64,000 nucleotides of DNA from JAFGIN01 sp050301235 (GTDB lineage: Bacteria > Fibrobacterota > Chitinivibrionia > Chitinivibrionales > Chitinispirillaceae): the NCBI GenBank assembly GCA_050301235.1, contig JBNKZD010000291.1:1-64000 (forward strand), written 5' to 3'. The position numbers were made by a program, and so were the translations under genes. Numbering within the stretch: position 1 is the stretch's first letter; every line of letters starts with the position of its first letter. Under the pieces are notes generated by a model. It did not search any database, had not been told where the DNA came from, and saw nothing but the letters and a program-made list of their open reading frames with translations. Positions 42,857 through 51,102 of this stretch are shown in pieces.

Positions 42857-44152
42857 TTAATTTCCGATTCTTGAAATATCTTTAATTTTTTGCGGGCAGG
42901 GAACTTTCGCATACATGACACTTGGATTGTCAGCCATATTAAACCAATTTACAAACCAGTTGCATCCGCGCATTAAATCAGGTCTGTTTCCAAAAGCTTT
43001 TTCACACATACCAGTTATACAACTTTTGTTTGGGCCGCATGTAGCCATAAATCCACCATATTGCTGACCAAGTGGAGCATTGTTCCACTGACGAGAGCAT
43101 CCGTTCATAGCGCCTACCCCACCACCGGGAATAAGAAGGTCAAATGCATTTGCACCACCATCACCAATATTGATGACCTGAACAATCATCTGTTTACCAC
43201 TTGCAGACCCCTGGAAATCCAGCTGGAAACAATCTCCACATTGAGTACCACTGTTATTAAATGCAGCCCATCCATAGGAAACTTTACTATTGATTTCAAT
43301 TGGTGCATAGTCCATACATTGGAAAGCAGGTCCGCCTTCACAGCCACTTTTTGCATTTTTGTCGGATATTGCATTGCCGTTGATATCACACATTTTCATA
43401 TCTGAATGCCATCCGCAATGTGGTTTACAACAATCCCAGTAACGCGTTGTCTTTGCATATTTACCGTTTGTAACCGGAGGAAGCCCCTGATCATTGGATT
43501 GATTTGGTTTTATGGTGATTGTACCCAGATCTGTATTATATGAACGGACTGCAATTCTCATTGTTTGAAAATTATTTTTTACAATTTCAAGGCTATCAAT
43601 TGACGATGAGGTAGTGATATCAGCCTGCTTGTAGAAGGGCTGTTCATAATAAAGCTCAGGGATCATCAGAGAATATTTCTGATTGTGTACGTTCATGACA
43701 CTGAAAATTCCCGAATTTGCTCCAACACGTATTTTTATGAGATAAACTGCTGCTGGAAGTCCATTAGGGAGAATTCGGCATTCTGTACTGCTTTTATTTG
43801 AGACGTTTTTTTGTAAAGAACTGATTTTCAATCCTTTAAGGTCAAATACATCAACCTGCACTAAACTCTGGTCTCTTGTCAGATTTAAAGAAAGTACACC
43901 GTTTTGAAAAGTGATCATATCGTTGACAAGGCCAGAAGAGATCATTCTGCTCAGTGGCATTTGAATGGTGAATTTTCCTTCCCAGTCGGTAGTCTGTGAT
44001 CTGTTTGCCTTAACGAGTCTGACTTGTGCACCCTGTACAGCCTGATTGTTATTATCGACAACTTTTCCTTTAAGTTCAGTATTCTGGCTGAAACCAGCAG
44101 ATACAAAGAAGACTGTAGAAAGTGTCAGGAAATTGAAAACCTTTTTTAACAT
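42857..44152 (-). CDS. Secreted family 45 endoglucanase with N-terminal Ig-like modules
   Basis: 431 residues from the ATG that follows GGGGGTC (an ATG ten codons upstream is less likely). Signal peptide (about 1-22), a carboxypeptidase-regulatory-like beta domain (about 25-75: LKGKVVDNNNQAVQGAQVRL, DWEGKFTI), then a FlgD/T9SS-C-like beta region (about 85-165: VDVFDLKGLKISSL, GLPAAVYLIKIRV), then GH45 (about 230-425). GH45 signatures are strong: TTRYWDCCKPHCGW with the catalytic Asp at about 240, CGDCFQLDF, and AFDLLIPGGGVGAMNGCSRQW with the second catalytic Asp. Ten or more Cys suggest disulfides. GH45 cellulases are mainly fungal and animal; bacterial ones are known from Fibrobacter. Confidence 0.93.
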   Translation of the reverse strand: MLKKVFNFLTLSTVFFVSAGFSQNTELKGKVVDNNNQAVQGAQVRLVKANRSQTTDWEGKFTIQMPLSRMISSGLVNDMITFQNGVLSLNLTRDQSLVQVDVFDLKGLKISSLQKNVSNKSSTECRILPNGLPAAVYLIKIRVGANSGIFSVMNVHNQKYSLMIPELYYEQPFYKQADITTSSSIDSLEIVKNNFQTMRIAVRSYNTDLGTITIKPNQSNDQGLPPVTNGKYAKTTRYWDCCKPHCGWHSDMKMCDINGNAISDKNAKSGCEGGPAFQCMDYAPIEINSKVSYGWAAFNNSGTQCGDCFQLDFQGSASGKQMIVQVINIGDGGANAFDLLIPGGGVGAMNGCSRQWNNAPLGQQYGGFMATCGPNKSCITGMCEKAFGNRPDLMRGCNWFVNWFNMADNPSVMYAKVPCPQKIKDISRIGN

Positions 44153-44365
44153 CGTTGTTGTGACCCCCGAATTTAAACGCATAAATATAAAGTAATTGTA
44201 TCAAGCATGCAGGGTATAATAAATGGCAAGCACCTGATATGGCTGATTAGTACAAAGGGCCTTCTACCGGGTTTTTACTATTTTTCTAACATTTTAAACA
44301 GGTGATGTAGTTCTTGTAATAGACATTTTTTTTTATACCAACTTATTGCTTCCTTTCACGTATAA

Positions 44366-44656
44366 ATAGTATTTGTCGCAGAACTGGAATATGGAGTCGA
44401 GAAAAGCGAAAAAAGGGATCAAAATAAAATTGCGTTAACTGAATTTTTTGCTCCTTTGGATATTGTTACATTTGATGAGTCTGCTGCAATTGAATTTGGA
44501 AAAATAAAAGCTTTTTTTGAAAAGAGAGGCACTTTAATTGGTGAGTATGATCTGTTGATCGCGGCTCATGCACGAGTCCTTAACTTGATTTTAGTGACAA
44601 ACAATATTAAAGAGTTTAAAAGCGTGCCAGAGTTAAAATTAGAGAACTGGGCTTGA
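44366..44656 (+). pseudogene. 5'-truncated vapC (PIN-domain toxin)
   Basis: The frame opens two codons after a stop and reads VAELEYGVEKSEKRDQNK through IVTFDESAAIEFGKIKAF and the conserved IGEYDLLIAAHARVLNLILV and TNNIKEF to the usual end VPELKLENWA. This is the C-terminal two thirds of a VapC PIN-domain ribonuclease. The first 45 or so residues, including the catalytic Asp of the 'LDTNI' motif, are missing, and no start codon or vapB antitoxin is found upstream. It is therefore non-functional. Without the N-terminal Asp the metal site cannot form. Confidence 0.85.
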
Positions 44657-44658
44657 AT

Positions 44659-45051
44659 TTACATTTTTTCCAATTCATTTGGCTCAACATACCATTCCGG
44701 GCGATGATCCCAGTAAATTATTCCCTGCGGTTTAATCCCAGGATTGTCATCGAGTGATCCTGCAGGAATTACGATCCCGGTGTTATCTCTTAACTCATAA
44801 GGAACCGGCGAACCACATGTTTTACAGAAGCCGTGTGCAAATCGTTTAGCTTCAGGCAGATCGAATCTGGTAACATTAGTTTCTCCCGCAATCCATTTCA
44901 ATTGATTATGATTAACAAAGCAGTTTGCAACCTGCGCTCCACCTGATACTTTCTGACAACGTGGACAGAAACAGTATTTGAAAGTCTCAATTGGTCCGGT
45001 AACTTCATATTTAATCATTCCGCATAAGCAGCTTCCGTGATAGATTGCCAT
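44659..45051 (-). CDS. GFA/CENP-V family zinc protein
   Basis: 130 residues with the GFA zinc-binding Cys set: GSCLCGMIKYEV, FCPRCQKVSGG, CKTCGSP. The family takes its name from glutathione-dependent formaldehyde-activating enzyme, but most members have unknown substrates. The second motif has YCFC where CHC is common. It converges on the vapC remnant with two bases between. No formaldehyde dehydrogenase is nearby, so formaldehyde detoxification is not supported. Confidence 0.85.
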   Translation of the reverse strand: MAIYHGSCLCGMIKYEVTGPIETFKYCFCPRCQKVSGGAQVANCFVNHNQLKWIAGETNVTRFDLPEAKRFAHGFCKTCGSPVPYELRDNTGIVIPAGSLDDNPGIKPQGIIYWDHRPEWYVEPNELEKM

Positions 45052-45426
45052 TGTATCTCCTTCTGTAATTTATTGCAGTAGTCTGTAAGGGGTGAAAAGT
45101 GTAATATATGACTAGTTTACATTGAAATGCAAGGGAGAAGGGGGATGCGAACAGGTCCATAAGAATTAAAAGACAAAGGGACACTGAGAAAACCGGACTG
45201 TGGGATCAGGAATGAATAAAATGAAAAAATTAGAGAAATAATATCGAATAACGGATTTCAAATTACGAATATCGAAGTAAAAAAAAATAAGAGACTTTGC
45301 TTACCGCAAAAAATATTGAATCACCCACCGTTGTATTGTACCATTAACACACTGAATTCTGGTAATTTGAATGATAACCTTGTATATTATGTACATATTA
45401 CAAACTCCTTTTTTGTTAAACTATCC
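45052..45426. other. Intergenic region, mostly uninformative
   Basis: It holds the upstream regions of the divergent GFA and ABC-transporter genes. A short string GAGAAAACCGGACT resembles GAGAAAACTGGACT after the GH16 gene (near 41857), hinting at a shared degenerate repeat. No RNA or gene was seen. Confidence 0.35.
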
Positions 45427-46359
45427 ATGCATGCAATCGATCTGAATAAAGTTTCGAAGTGGTACCGGAAAGATTTCTGGGTTCCCCGGAGCTGTGCGGT
45501 TTCGGATGTCTCTTTTTCTGTTAAGCAGGGATGCGTTACAGGGTTTGTTGGTCCCAATGGTGCCGGAAAAACTACATCAATAAAGATGATTATGGGCTTG
45601 GTGTTTCCAGATTCCGGATCAATCTCCCTTTATGGTGAAAAAACGGATAATCCACATTCCCGAAAAGGAGTTGCCTACCTTTCCGAGCAGCCATATTTTT
45701 ATGGTCATCTCACCGTTGAAGAGTCACTTCGTTTCGCGGCTGAACTGCTTAAACTTCCTAAAAACACCATAGATTCAGAAATTACCAGGGTCCTCTCAAG
45801 TGTTGAACTTGTTGAAAAAAACAGATCAAAGGTAAAAAGCTTCTCAAAAGGGATGCAGCAACGGCTTAATATGGCGCAGGCGCTTCTGGGAAAACCACAT
45901 ACGATGATCCTTGATGAGCCTATGAGTGGAATGGATCCTCCGGGTCGAAGATTATTTCGACAGTTGTTCAAATCGCTGGCGAACAGCGGAACAACCATTT
46001 TTTTCAGTACACATGTGCTTGATGACATTGAAGCGGTGTGTGATGAGGTTATCGTCCTTTCAAAGGGTAAACTTCATTATAACGGAAGAGTTGATGCTCT
46101 TCTCGAAAAGGGGTATCAGGGAAAGGAGATAGCTATTTCTGGTGGTACCAAGGAGTTACGTGAGCAGTTGGTGAGTGCTGGATGTTCACTAACTGAGCAT
46201 GAAGATGGTCAGACCACCATTTTTGTCCGTTCCGGAATTGATCCATTGGCTATTCAGGCTTTAGTTCAAAGCTACAGTGGCGTAGTGTACCACTCTGTAG
46301 CAGATAAACGAATGTCTCTTGAAGATCTTCTGTACAAAAATACCACTGCACAGGAATAA
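45427..46359 (+). CDS. ABC transporter ATP-binding protein
   Basis: 310 residues from the ATG at 45427, the first Met before the ABC domain; the upstream extension is not family-like. Walker A GPNGAGKTTSIK, signature SFSKGMQQRLNM, Walker B MILDEPMSGMDP and the switch His in FSTHVLDD are all intact. A C-terminal domain of about 80 residues follows. It belongs to the ABC-2 (drug, polysaccharide or gliding-type) exporter class. The permease gene starts four bases after the stop, so the pair forms one transporter; the substrate is not indicated. Confidence 0.9.
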   Translation: MHAIDLNKVSKWYRKDFWVPRSCAVSDVSFSVKQGCVTGFVGPNGAGKTTSIKMIMGLVFPDSGSISLYGEKTDNPHSRKGVAYLSEQPYFYGHLTVEESLRFAAELLKLPKNTIDSEITRVLSSVELVEKNRSKVKSFSKGMQQRLNMAQALLGKPHTMILDEPMSGMDPPGRRLFRQLFKSLANSGTTIFFSTHVLDDIEAVCDEVIVLSKGKLHYNGRVDALLEKGYQGKEIAISGGTKELREQLVSAGCSLTEHEDGQTTIFVRSGIDPLAIQALVQSYSGVVYHSVADKRMSLEDLLYKNTTAQE

Positions 46360-46363
46360 TACT

Positions 46364-47128
46364 ATGCAGGTTACTATTGCAATTGCGTTGAATACCTTCA
46401 GGGAAACAATCAGAAACAGTGTTCTTTACAATATATTATTGGTTGCTGTGGCAGCACTGGCGATAATTCTGACATTTGGCGATCTCTCTCCTTTTTCCCG
46501 TGCCCAGGTACTTACCGATTTTGGCCTTGCATCCATGTCGATTACCGGACTTTTACTTGCGGTTTTTATTGGTGTAGCGATGCTTGGCGGAGAGATTTCA
46601 TCAAAGACGGTCTACACTGTTCTTACAAAACAGGTATCACGAGAATCGTTTATCGTGGGTAAATTTCTTGGGCTTTTATGGGTATTACTTTTAAATTTTT
46701 CTCTGATTGCGGTTCTCTTTTTTATTTTTATCAAATTTTTAGGTGTAAATCCTTCATTTACGCTGTTCATGGCTGTAGCACTTCTTGCCGTGGAGATGTC
46801 ACTTATCATTTCAGCATCAATACTGTTCTCAAGTTTTACGACACCAACTCTTGCTGCAATCTTTACAATAGGGTTTTATATAGCCGGCCATCTCAATAAT
46901 CTGGTGGGGATTGGAGCTGAGCAACAGAAAAGTGTTGTCTGGAAAACGATCCTTAATGTTCTCTATCACACGATTCCCGATCTTGAACATTTTAATGTCC
47001 GCACCCGCCTGATTTACGATCTGCCTGTTCCTGATGGGTATATTTTTCAGACTATCTTGTACGGTGTAGGTTACACGATTTTTTTGCTGTTGTTATCGAT
47101 GCTCGTTTTTTCGCGCAAAGATCTATGA
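46364..47128 (+). CDS. ABC-2 type transporter permease
   Basis: 254 residues with six hydrophobic spans and the ABC-2 layout: an N-terminal cytoplasmic helix (IALNTFRETIRNSVLYNILL), spans at about 20-38, 55-72, 100-122, 130-152, 158-178 and 225-247, and a conserved GGEISSKTVYTVLTKQVSR loop that contacts the ATPase. The start is chosen four bases after the ATPase stop. The closest named relatives are ABC-2 permeases with poorly known substrates. Confidence 0.88.
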   Translation: MQVTIAIALNTFRETIRNSVLYNILLVAVAALAIILTFGDLSPFSRAQVLTDFGLASMSITGLLLAVFIGVAMLGGEISSKTVYTVLTKQVSRESFIVGKFLGLLWVLLLNFSLIAVLFFIFIKFLGVNPSFTLFMAVALLAVEMSLIISASILFSSFTTPTLAAIFTIGFYIAGHLNNLVGIGAEQQKSVVWKTILNVLYHTIPDLEHFNVRTRLIYDLPVPDGYIFQTILYGVGYTIFLLLLSMLVFSRKDL

Positions 47129-47805
47129 GAAAAAAAGGTATTATATTACTTGCAACTCTTGTAGCAATCTGCTGCTGTATGGCGCTTCAAAGATCAATTG
47201 TAAGCAGATACGGTACTACCATGTCTGAAGAAAGTATGACCTATCTTCCATCAAACGATAAAATTAAACCGTTTCTTCTTGGGTATGAAACATCATTTGC
47301 AAATTACCTCTGGATTCGCACTATACTTTATTTCGGACACCATTATCAGGGTGATCACAATTTCCGATGGCTTGACAATATGGTTGATATTATTTCTAAG
47401 CTTAATCCCTATTTTTATCCGGTATATGAATTCAGCGGCCTGATACTTCCTGAGATGACCGGTAATATTGATCTGGCAAGAATAATGCTGGAACGAGGTA
47501 TTTTTTACATGGGGGACAGGAAATGGAATCCGGCATTTTACCTGGGCATGATCTACTTCAAATATTACAACGATAAAATTACAGCAGCACAATATTTTAC
47601 GATAGCACTTAATGCTAAAAATGCGCCTTCCGAAAAGCTGCTTCGTCTGGCAAATTCGTTTCTGATGCAGGTGGACAATAAAAATCAGAGTCTGGCAATG
47701 GCTGCATTTCTATATGAAACCAGCGAAAACCCAGAAGTTAAAAAGTACCTTGCTGAAAATTTCAAAAAATTGTATGATCAGAAAGAGTATACAACTGACA
47801 GGTAA
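47125..47805 (+). CDS. TPR-like membrane-anchored protein of the ABC operon
   Basis: 226 residues; the ATG overlaps the permease stop by four bases. An N-terminal membrane segment (about 5-20, GIILLATLVAICCCMAL) precedes a helical part with TPR-like character: LDNMVDIISKLNPYFYPVYEF, ARIMLERGIFYMGDRKWNPA and AAQYFTIALNAKNAPSEK. It is probably an extracytoplasmic accessory protein of the transporter. No catalytic motif was seen and the specific role is unknown. Confidence 0.65.
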   Translation: MRKKGIILLATLVAICCCMALQRSIVSRYGTTMSEESMTYLPSNDKIKPFLLGYETSFANYLWIRTILYFGHHYQGDHNFRWLDNMVDIISKLNPYFYPVYEFSGLILPEMTGNIDLARIMLERGIFYMGDRKWNPAFYLGMIYFKYYNDKITAAQYFTIALNAKNAPSEKLLRLANSFLMQVDNKNQSLAMAAFLYETSENPEVKKYLAENFKKLYDQKEYTTDR

Positions 47806-47896
47806 CGTTCCATGGATCAACTCACAGATCTGAGATTAAACGTGATACCAGACTTAGCCTCAGGATACCATCCCCTCAAAATCAAGGAATAAAACG

Positions 47897-48166
47897 ATGC
47901 AAAAGTTGGAATATCAATTTATTATCGCTGAGAAGTATGGAAAAGGTATATTTGGACATGTACTGCCTAAAGAGGCATCATGGAAGGTTCATTACGTTAA
48001 TGGGGAGAGTTTTCCGAATTGGACCGACACGACGCTTTATAACTATCTAAATAAAATTGGAGAACAGGGGTGGGAAGTGGTGAGCACATCAACACATACA
48101 ATAATAAGGACTGGCTCACTTCCGGTCGAGCATATGAATGTAGTTGCCAAACGTGCGCGTGAGTGA
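47897..48166 (+). CDS. Small DUF4177-like protein
   Basis: 89 residues. The second half has the DUF4177 hallmark 'LN..GEQGWEVV' (LNKIGEQGWEVVSTS), and the first strand KLEYQFIIAEKYG fits the same fold. Function unknown. It lies between the ABC operon and the pilin gene. No strong ribosome-binding site is visible. Confidence 0.6.
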   Translation: MQKLEYQFIIAEKYGKGIFGHVLPKEASWKVHYVNGESFPNWTDTTLYNYLNKIGEQGWEVVSTSTHTIIRTGSLPVEHMNVVAKRARE

Positions 48167-48199
48167 TTTAAAAAAAATACAATTTAATCGATTTAATTC

Positions 48200-48228
48200 T
48201 TGATATTTGTGTTTCAGGTCGATATACT
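48200..48228 (+). promoter_or_regulatory. Sigma70-type promoter of the pilin gene
   Basis: TTGATA, a 17-base spacer and TATACT match the -35 and -10 consensus at five of six positions each. The expected start near 48235 gives a leader of about 150 bases before the pilin ATG. No sigma54 site (TGGCAC-N5-TTGC) is present, although sigma54 drives pilA in many proteobacteria. Confidence 0.65.
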
Positions 48229-48255
48229 TTTTTATAGATTCAGTTCCTCTTAAAA

Positions 48256-48333
48256 GAACACTTACCGATTGAGTGTTCAGGAAAGGAGTTCGATGAAACA
48301 ATATACGTTATCTCTTTTTTAATGGTAAGTGTT
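48256..48333 (+). promoter_or_regulatory. Alternative-pairing leader of the pilin mRNA
   Basis: GAACACT (48256-48262) can pair with AGTGTTC (48272-48278) in a local hairpin, or the overlapping AACACTTACC (48257-48266) can pair over ten bases with GGTAAGTGTT (48324-48333). The two pairings exclude each other. A nine-codon leader frame lies between the partners of the long-range stem. Confidence 0.5.
48293..48322 (+). CDS. Leader peptide MKQYTLSLF upstream of pilin
   Basis: Nine codons plus stop, preceded by AAAGGAG at ideal spacing. The frame begins inside the region spanned by the alternative stems and ends just before the long-range pairing partner, so translation through it could shift the leader structure. 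It may equally be a chance frame with a good ribosome-binding site. It has no repeated codons typical of amino-acid attenuators. Confidence 0.4.
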   Translation: MKQYTLSLF

Positions 48334-48383
48334 ACAAAATCGGAAAAATGAAACAGAAAACAAATTTTAATCGGAGGTTCTTT

Positions 48384-48794
48384 ATGGTACGCAATTCAAA
48401 AGGTTTTACACTGATCGAACTCATGGTTGTTATTCTCATTATCGGTATTCTTGCTGCTCTGGCTATTCCTAAATTTACAAATGCATCTGCAAAAGCTAAA
48501 ATCAGTGAAGTTCCTACTGTGATGGGTTCATACGAGAATGCGCAACTTGCCCGACTTGCAGAAACCGGCGCTACCGGTGCTTTAACGGATCTTGTTTTTG
48601 ACGCACCAACTGGCTCAAAATGGTTTAATTATACCTCACCCAGTAATGGCAGTTATCAGGGTCAAGCAAGAAGTGCTATAGGTGATTTCCCTGCCAGTGG
48701 AATAATAAATACTACGGTTGATAATGGTGGTAATATCTCTCATGGTACAAGTGCCACATCAGCAGTTAACAAGCTTCTTCCAAATTATCTCTAA
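48384..48794 (+). CDS. pilA: Type IV major pilin (prepilin)
   Basis: 136 residues from the ATG after GGAGG; an ATG 12 codons upstream would give an unusual long leader. The prepilin cleavage site is clear: basic leader MVRNSKG, then FTLIELMVVILIIGILAALAIP, with Gly7/Phe8 cleavage and Glu5 of the mature protein. The globular domain is short and, unlike many pilins, contains no Cys pair. It has N-X-S/T sequons at Asn33, 82, 88, 109 and 117. Monocistronic: promoter at 48200-48228 and terminator at 48867-48890. The pilus assembly operon lies 38 kb upstream. Confidence 0.92.
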   Translation: MVRNSKGFTLIELMVVILIIGILAALAIPKFTNASAKAKISEVPTVMGSYENAQLARLAETGATGALTDLVFDAPTGSKWFNYTSPSNGSYQGQARSAIGDFPASGIINTTVDNGGNISHGTSATSAVNKLLPNYL

Positions 48795-48866
48795 TAAGGA
48801 AGTTGTGCAAGCAGCTATAAAAAGCAAATATGGCATCCCGATACTCATTCGGGAAGGTGAAGATTC

Positions 48867-48890
48867 GGAGGGAGCGATCCCTCCTTTTTT
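48867..48890 (+). terminator. Rho-independent terminator of the pilin gene
   Basis: GGAGGGA-GCGA-TCCCTCC forms a perfect 7-bp stem followed by six T. It lies 73 bases after the pilin stop codon. Confidence 0.9.
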
Positions 48891-49068
48891 AATTTCGGAA
48901 TCGAATACATCCGAAATGGAGAATTTGAAATCAGGAAAATGCTATCAGCAGGTTATCCCTGTATAACCTGTCAGTCTGATCTGCTGCAAAACACTTTCAC
49001 TTCGGGTGAATGCTCGAATTAATTCAACAAATATAAAGATACCGTTGAATAAAGGATAGAAAATAATT

Positions 49069-50145
49069 TTGACAAGAGATAGTTACTTAATAGATGGACA
49101 AAAGCTTTTATGGCATCCCGAGCGCATGTCAGAATGGGACAAAAACCGTGTAATCGCACCTATTTATATAGAACTCAGTCCGGTATCTTATTGTAATCAC
49201 AATTGTAGTTTTTGTGGTATTGATTTCTTAAAAAGAGGGCACGTCAATCTTGATCCAAAAGTTTTTATTCCAGCAATCCGTGAATTTGGAAAGAATGGCA
49301 TTAAGAGTATGATGATTGCCGGAGAAGGGGAACCACTGTTACATCCGGAAATAGATACAATTATTAAAGAAACTGTAGAAGCTAAAATTGATGTAGGATT
49401 AACAACTAATGGCAATCCAAAGGATCCAAATCTATTCGAAACAATTTTACCCAAATTAACCTGGATAAAATTTAGTGTGGATGCCGGATCAAATAATACG
49501 TATAGTAAAATTCATGGAGTGAAGCCACAAATCTTTGACCAGGTAATTGAAAATATCAAACAGGTAATTTCCCTCAAGAATGCGAAAAACCTTTCAGTTA
49601 CTATTGGTATTCAAATACTTTTGATAGATGAAAATATCAATGATTTAGATACCGCACTGGAACTCTTTACACAATTGAAATTGGATTATATCGTCCTGAA
49701 ATCCTATTCACTGCATCCTCAAATGATAAAAAAACATGATGTTGTGTACTCAAATAACCTTTTAACTCAAATTGAAGAAATAATTTCTAAGTTCAAGGCT
49801 TCGAAAGTCCCGATCATTTTCCGCAAAAAGTCATTTAATACCTATACTACACAAGAAATATCTTATCAAAATTGTTTAGCATTACCTTTTTGGGGATACA
49901 TTGCTTCAAATGGCGATTTTTATACTTGTAGTGTTCATGTAGGGGATGATACATTTAAAGCAGGGAACATTTATCGTGATTCAGTAGAATCTATTCTTTT
50001 TGGAGAAAAACGCAAAAAATCTATTTCATTTGGAGAATATGAACTAAATACCAGAGAAAAATGTAGAATTAATTGTCGTATGGCAAGAATTAATGAATTT
50101 TTACAATTATACAATAACAAGCCGCAACATATAAATTTTATATAA
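49069..50145 (+). CDS. Radical SAM/SPASM enzyme of the glycan locus (paralogue 1)
   Basis: 358 residues with a TTG start after AAGGAT. The 4Fe-4S motif CNHNCSFC (C-x3-C-x2-C, about 42-49) begins the TIM-like barrel, and GEGEPLLHP is the SAM-binding GGEP-like loop. C-terminal Cys residues (about 275-345, with CLALPF, YTCSVHVGD, KCRINCRM) fit a SPASM-type auxiliary cluster. It is a paralogue of the protein encoded at 52416: both open with IDGQKLLWH/LDGHKLQWH and end with H-x-NFI. The genes between them encode a GT9 enzyme and a split transketolase. The reaction is unknown; a sugar dehydratase or epimerase acting on a nucleotide sugar or glycan is plausible. This and the next two genes are visibly AT-richer than the window average. 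Confidence 0.85.
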   Translation: MTRDSYLIDGQKLLWHPERMSEWDKNRVIAPIYIELSPVSYCNHNCSFCGIDFLKRGHVNLDPKVFIPAIREFGKNGIKSMMIAGEGEPLLHPEIDTIIKETVEAKIDVGLTTNGNPKDPNLFETILPKLTWIKFSVDAGSNNTYSKIHGVKPQIFDQVIENIKQVISLKNAKNLSVTIGIQILLIDENINDLDTALELFTQLKLDYIVLKSYSLHPQMIKKHDVVYSNNLLTQIEEIISKFKASKVPIIFRKKSFNTYTTQEISYQNCLALPFWGYIASNGDFYTCSVHVGDDTFKAGNIYRDSVESILFGEKRKKSISFGEYELNTREKCRINCRMARINEFLQLYNNKPQHINFI

Positions 50146-50146
50146 A

Positions 50147-51082
50147 ATGCAAAAAATTCTAATTATAAAACTTGGATATTCAGAGACACTTGATCAGGAA
50201 ATTGGGTCAACTCCCAGTTGGGGAGATGTTTTAAGGACAACTCCTATTCTTTATGCAGTTAAAGAAAAATTTCCGGACGGGAAGATCACTTGGTTAACAG
50301 ATAAAAATGTTAAAGATATCTTAACAGGAAATAGTTTTATAGATAGATTGCTGGTTTGGGATCAATTTATTGGATTCCAGCTACTTAGAGAAAGATTTGA
50401 TGTCGTTATTAATTTGGAAAAAATACCAGGGATCTGTGCTTTAGTGGATATGATAGATGCGTGGACAAAGTATGGATTCCGTTTCCACGCAGACAAAGGT
50501 ACCTATTCTGCCTATGAAAAAGGGTTGTCCTTTCTTGATTACCTTCAAGACAAAAAATCAAACAAAGATATCTGGCAGAAAGTATTGATCGAAATGCTTG
50601 GAGTGAAATGGAATGAGCAAGAGTATGTTTTAGGATATACTCCTCAATCCGGATTAAAATATGACATCGGGCTTAATTATCTTGTAGGATCAAAATGGCC
50701 CAACAAATCTATTCCGAAAGAAATCTGGGATCAGATAGCACAACAATTAGTAAGTGCTGATTATAAAATTTCCTGGCAGGAAGGACATGATAATATTTTC
50801 GAATACATCGATTGGATTAATTCATGCCGGATTATTATTTCTCAGGATAGCTTAGGGCTTCATCTTGCAATTGCTCTCAAAAAAACGTTAATTGGAATCT
50901 TTGGACCAACCGATTCACATGAAATCCATTTATATAACTATAAAAAATGTTCTATAGTCAAGCCAAAGATTAATTGTCCTCATATGCCTTGTTACAGAAC
51001 CAAATGTTTACTCAACAATCCTTGTTTAACACACATCACTGTTGATGATATTTTAAACGCTGTAAGGGAAATTACAACATAA
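50147..51082 (+). CDS. GT9 family (heptosyltransferase-like) glycosyltransferase
   Basis: 311 residues of GT-B type. The opening MQKILIIKLGYSETLD, GDVLRTTPILYAVKEKFP and ITWLTDK match the acceptor half of GT9 enzymes, and ISQDSLGLHLAIALKKTLIGIFGPTD matches the family's ADP-heptose-binding half ('D.G..H.A.A...P.I.LFGPT'). A Cys-rich segment near the C-terminus (CPHMPCYRTKCLLNNPC) is typical of the group. It starts one base after the radical SAM gene. The donor may be a heptose or another sugar. Confidence 0.85.
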   Translation: MQKILIIKLGYSETLDQEIGSTPSWGDVLRTTPILYAVKEKFPDGKITWLTDKNVKDILTGNSFIDRLLVWDQFIGFQLLRERFDVVINLEKIPGICALVDMIDAWTKYGFRFHADKGTYSAYEKGLSFLDYLQDKKSNKDIWQKVLIEMLGVKWNEQEYVLGYTPQSGLKYDIGLNYLVGSKWPNKSIPKEIWDQIAQQLVSADYKISWQEGHDNIFEYIDWINSCRIIISQDSLGLHLAIALKKTLIGIFGPTDSHEIHLYNYKKCSIVKPKINCPHMPCYRTKCLLNNPCLTHITVDDILNAVREITT

Positions 51083-51102
51083 ACAGTATCGGTAATCTGA
51101 TT

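Noticed and set aside
17423..44152. Type IX secretion C-terminal signals on GH8, GH16 and GH45 proteins
   Set aside because: The C-terminal or internal modules are FlgD-like, but no T9SS component genes are present and the typical end motif is not convincing; left as sorting-like only.
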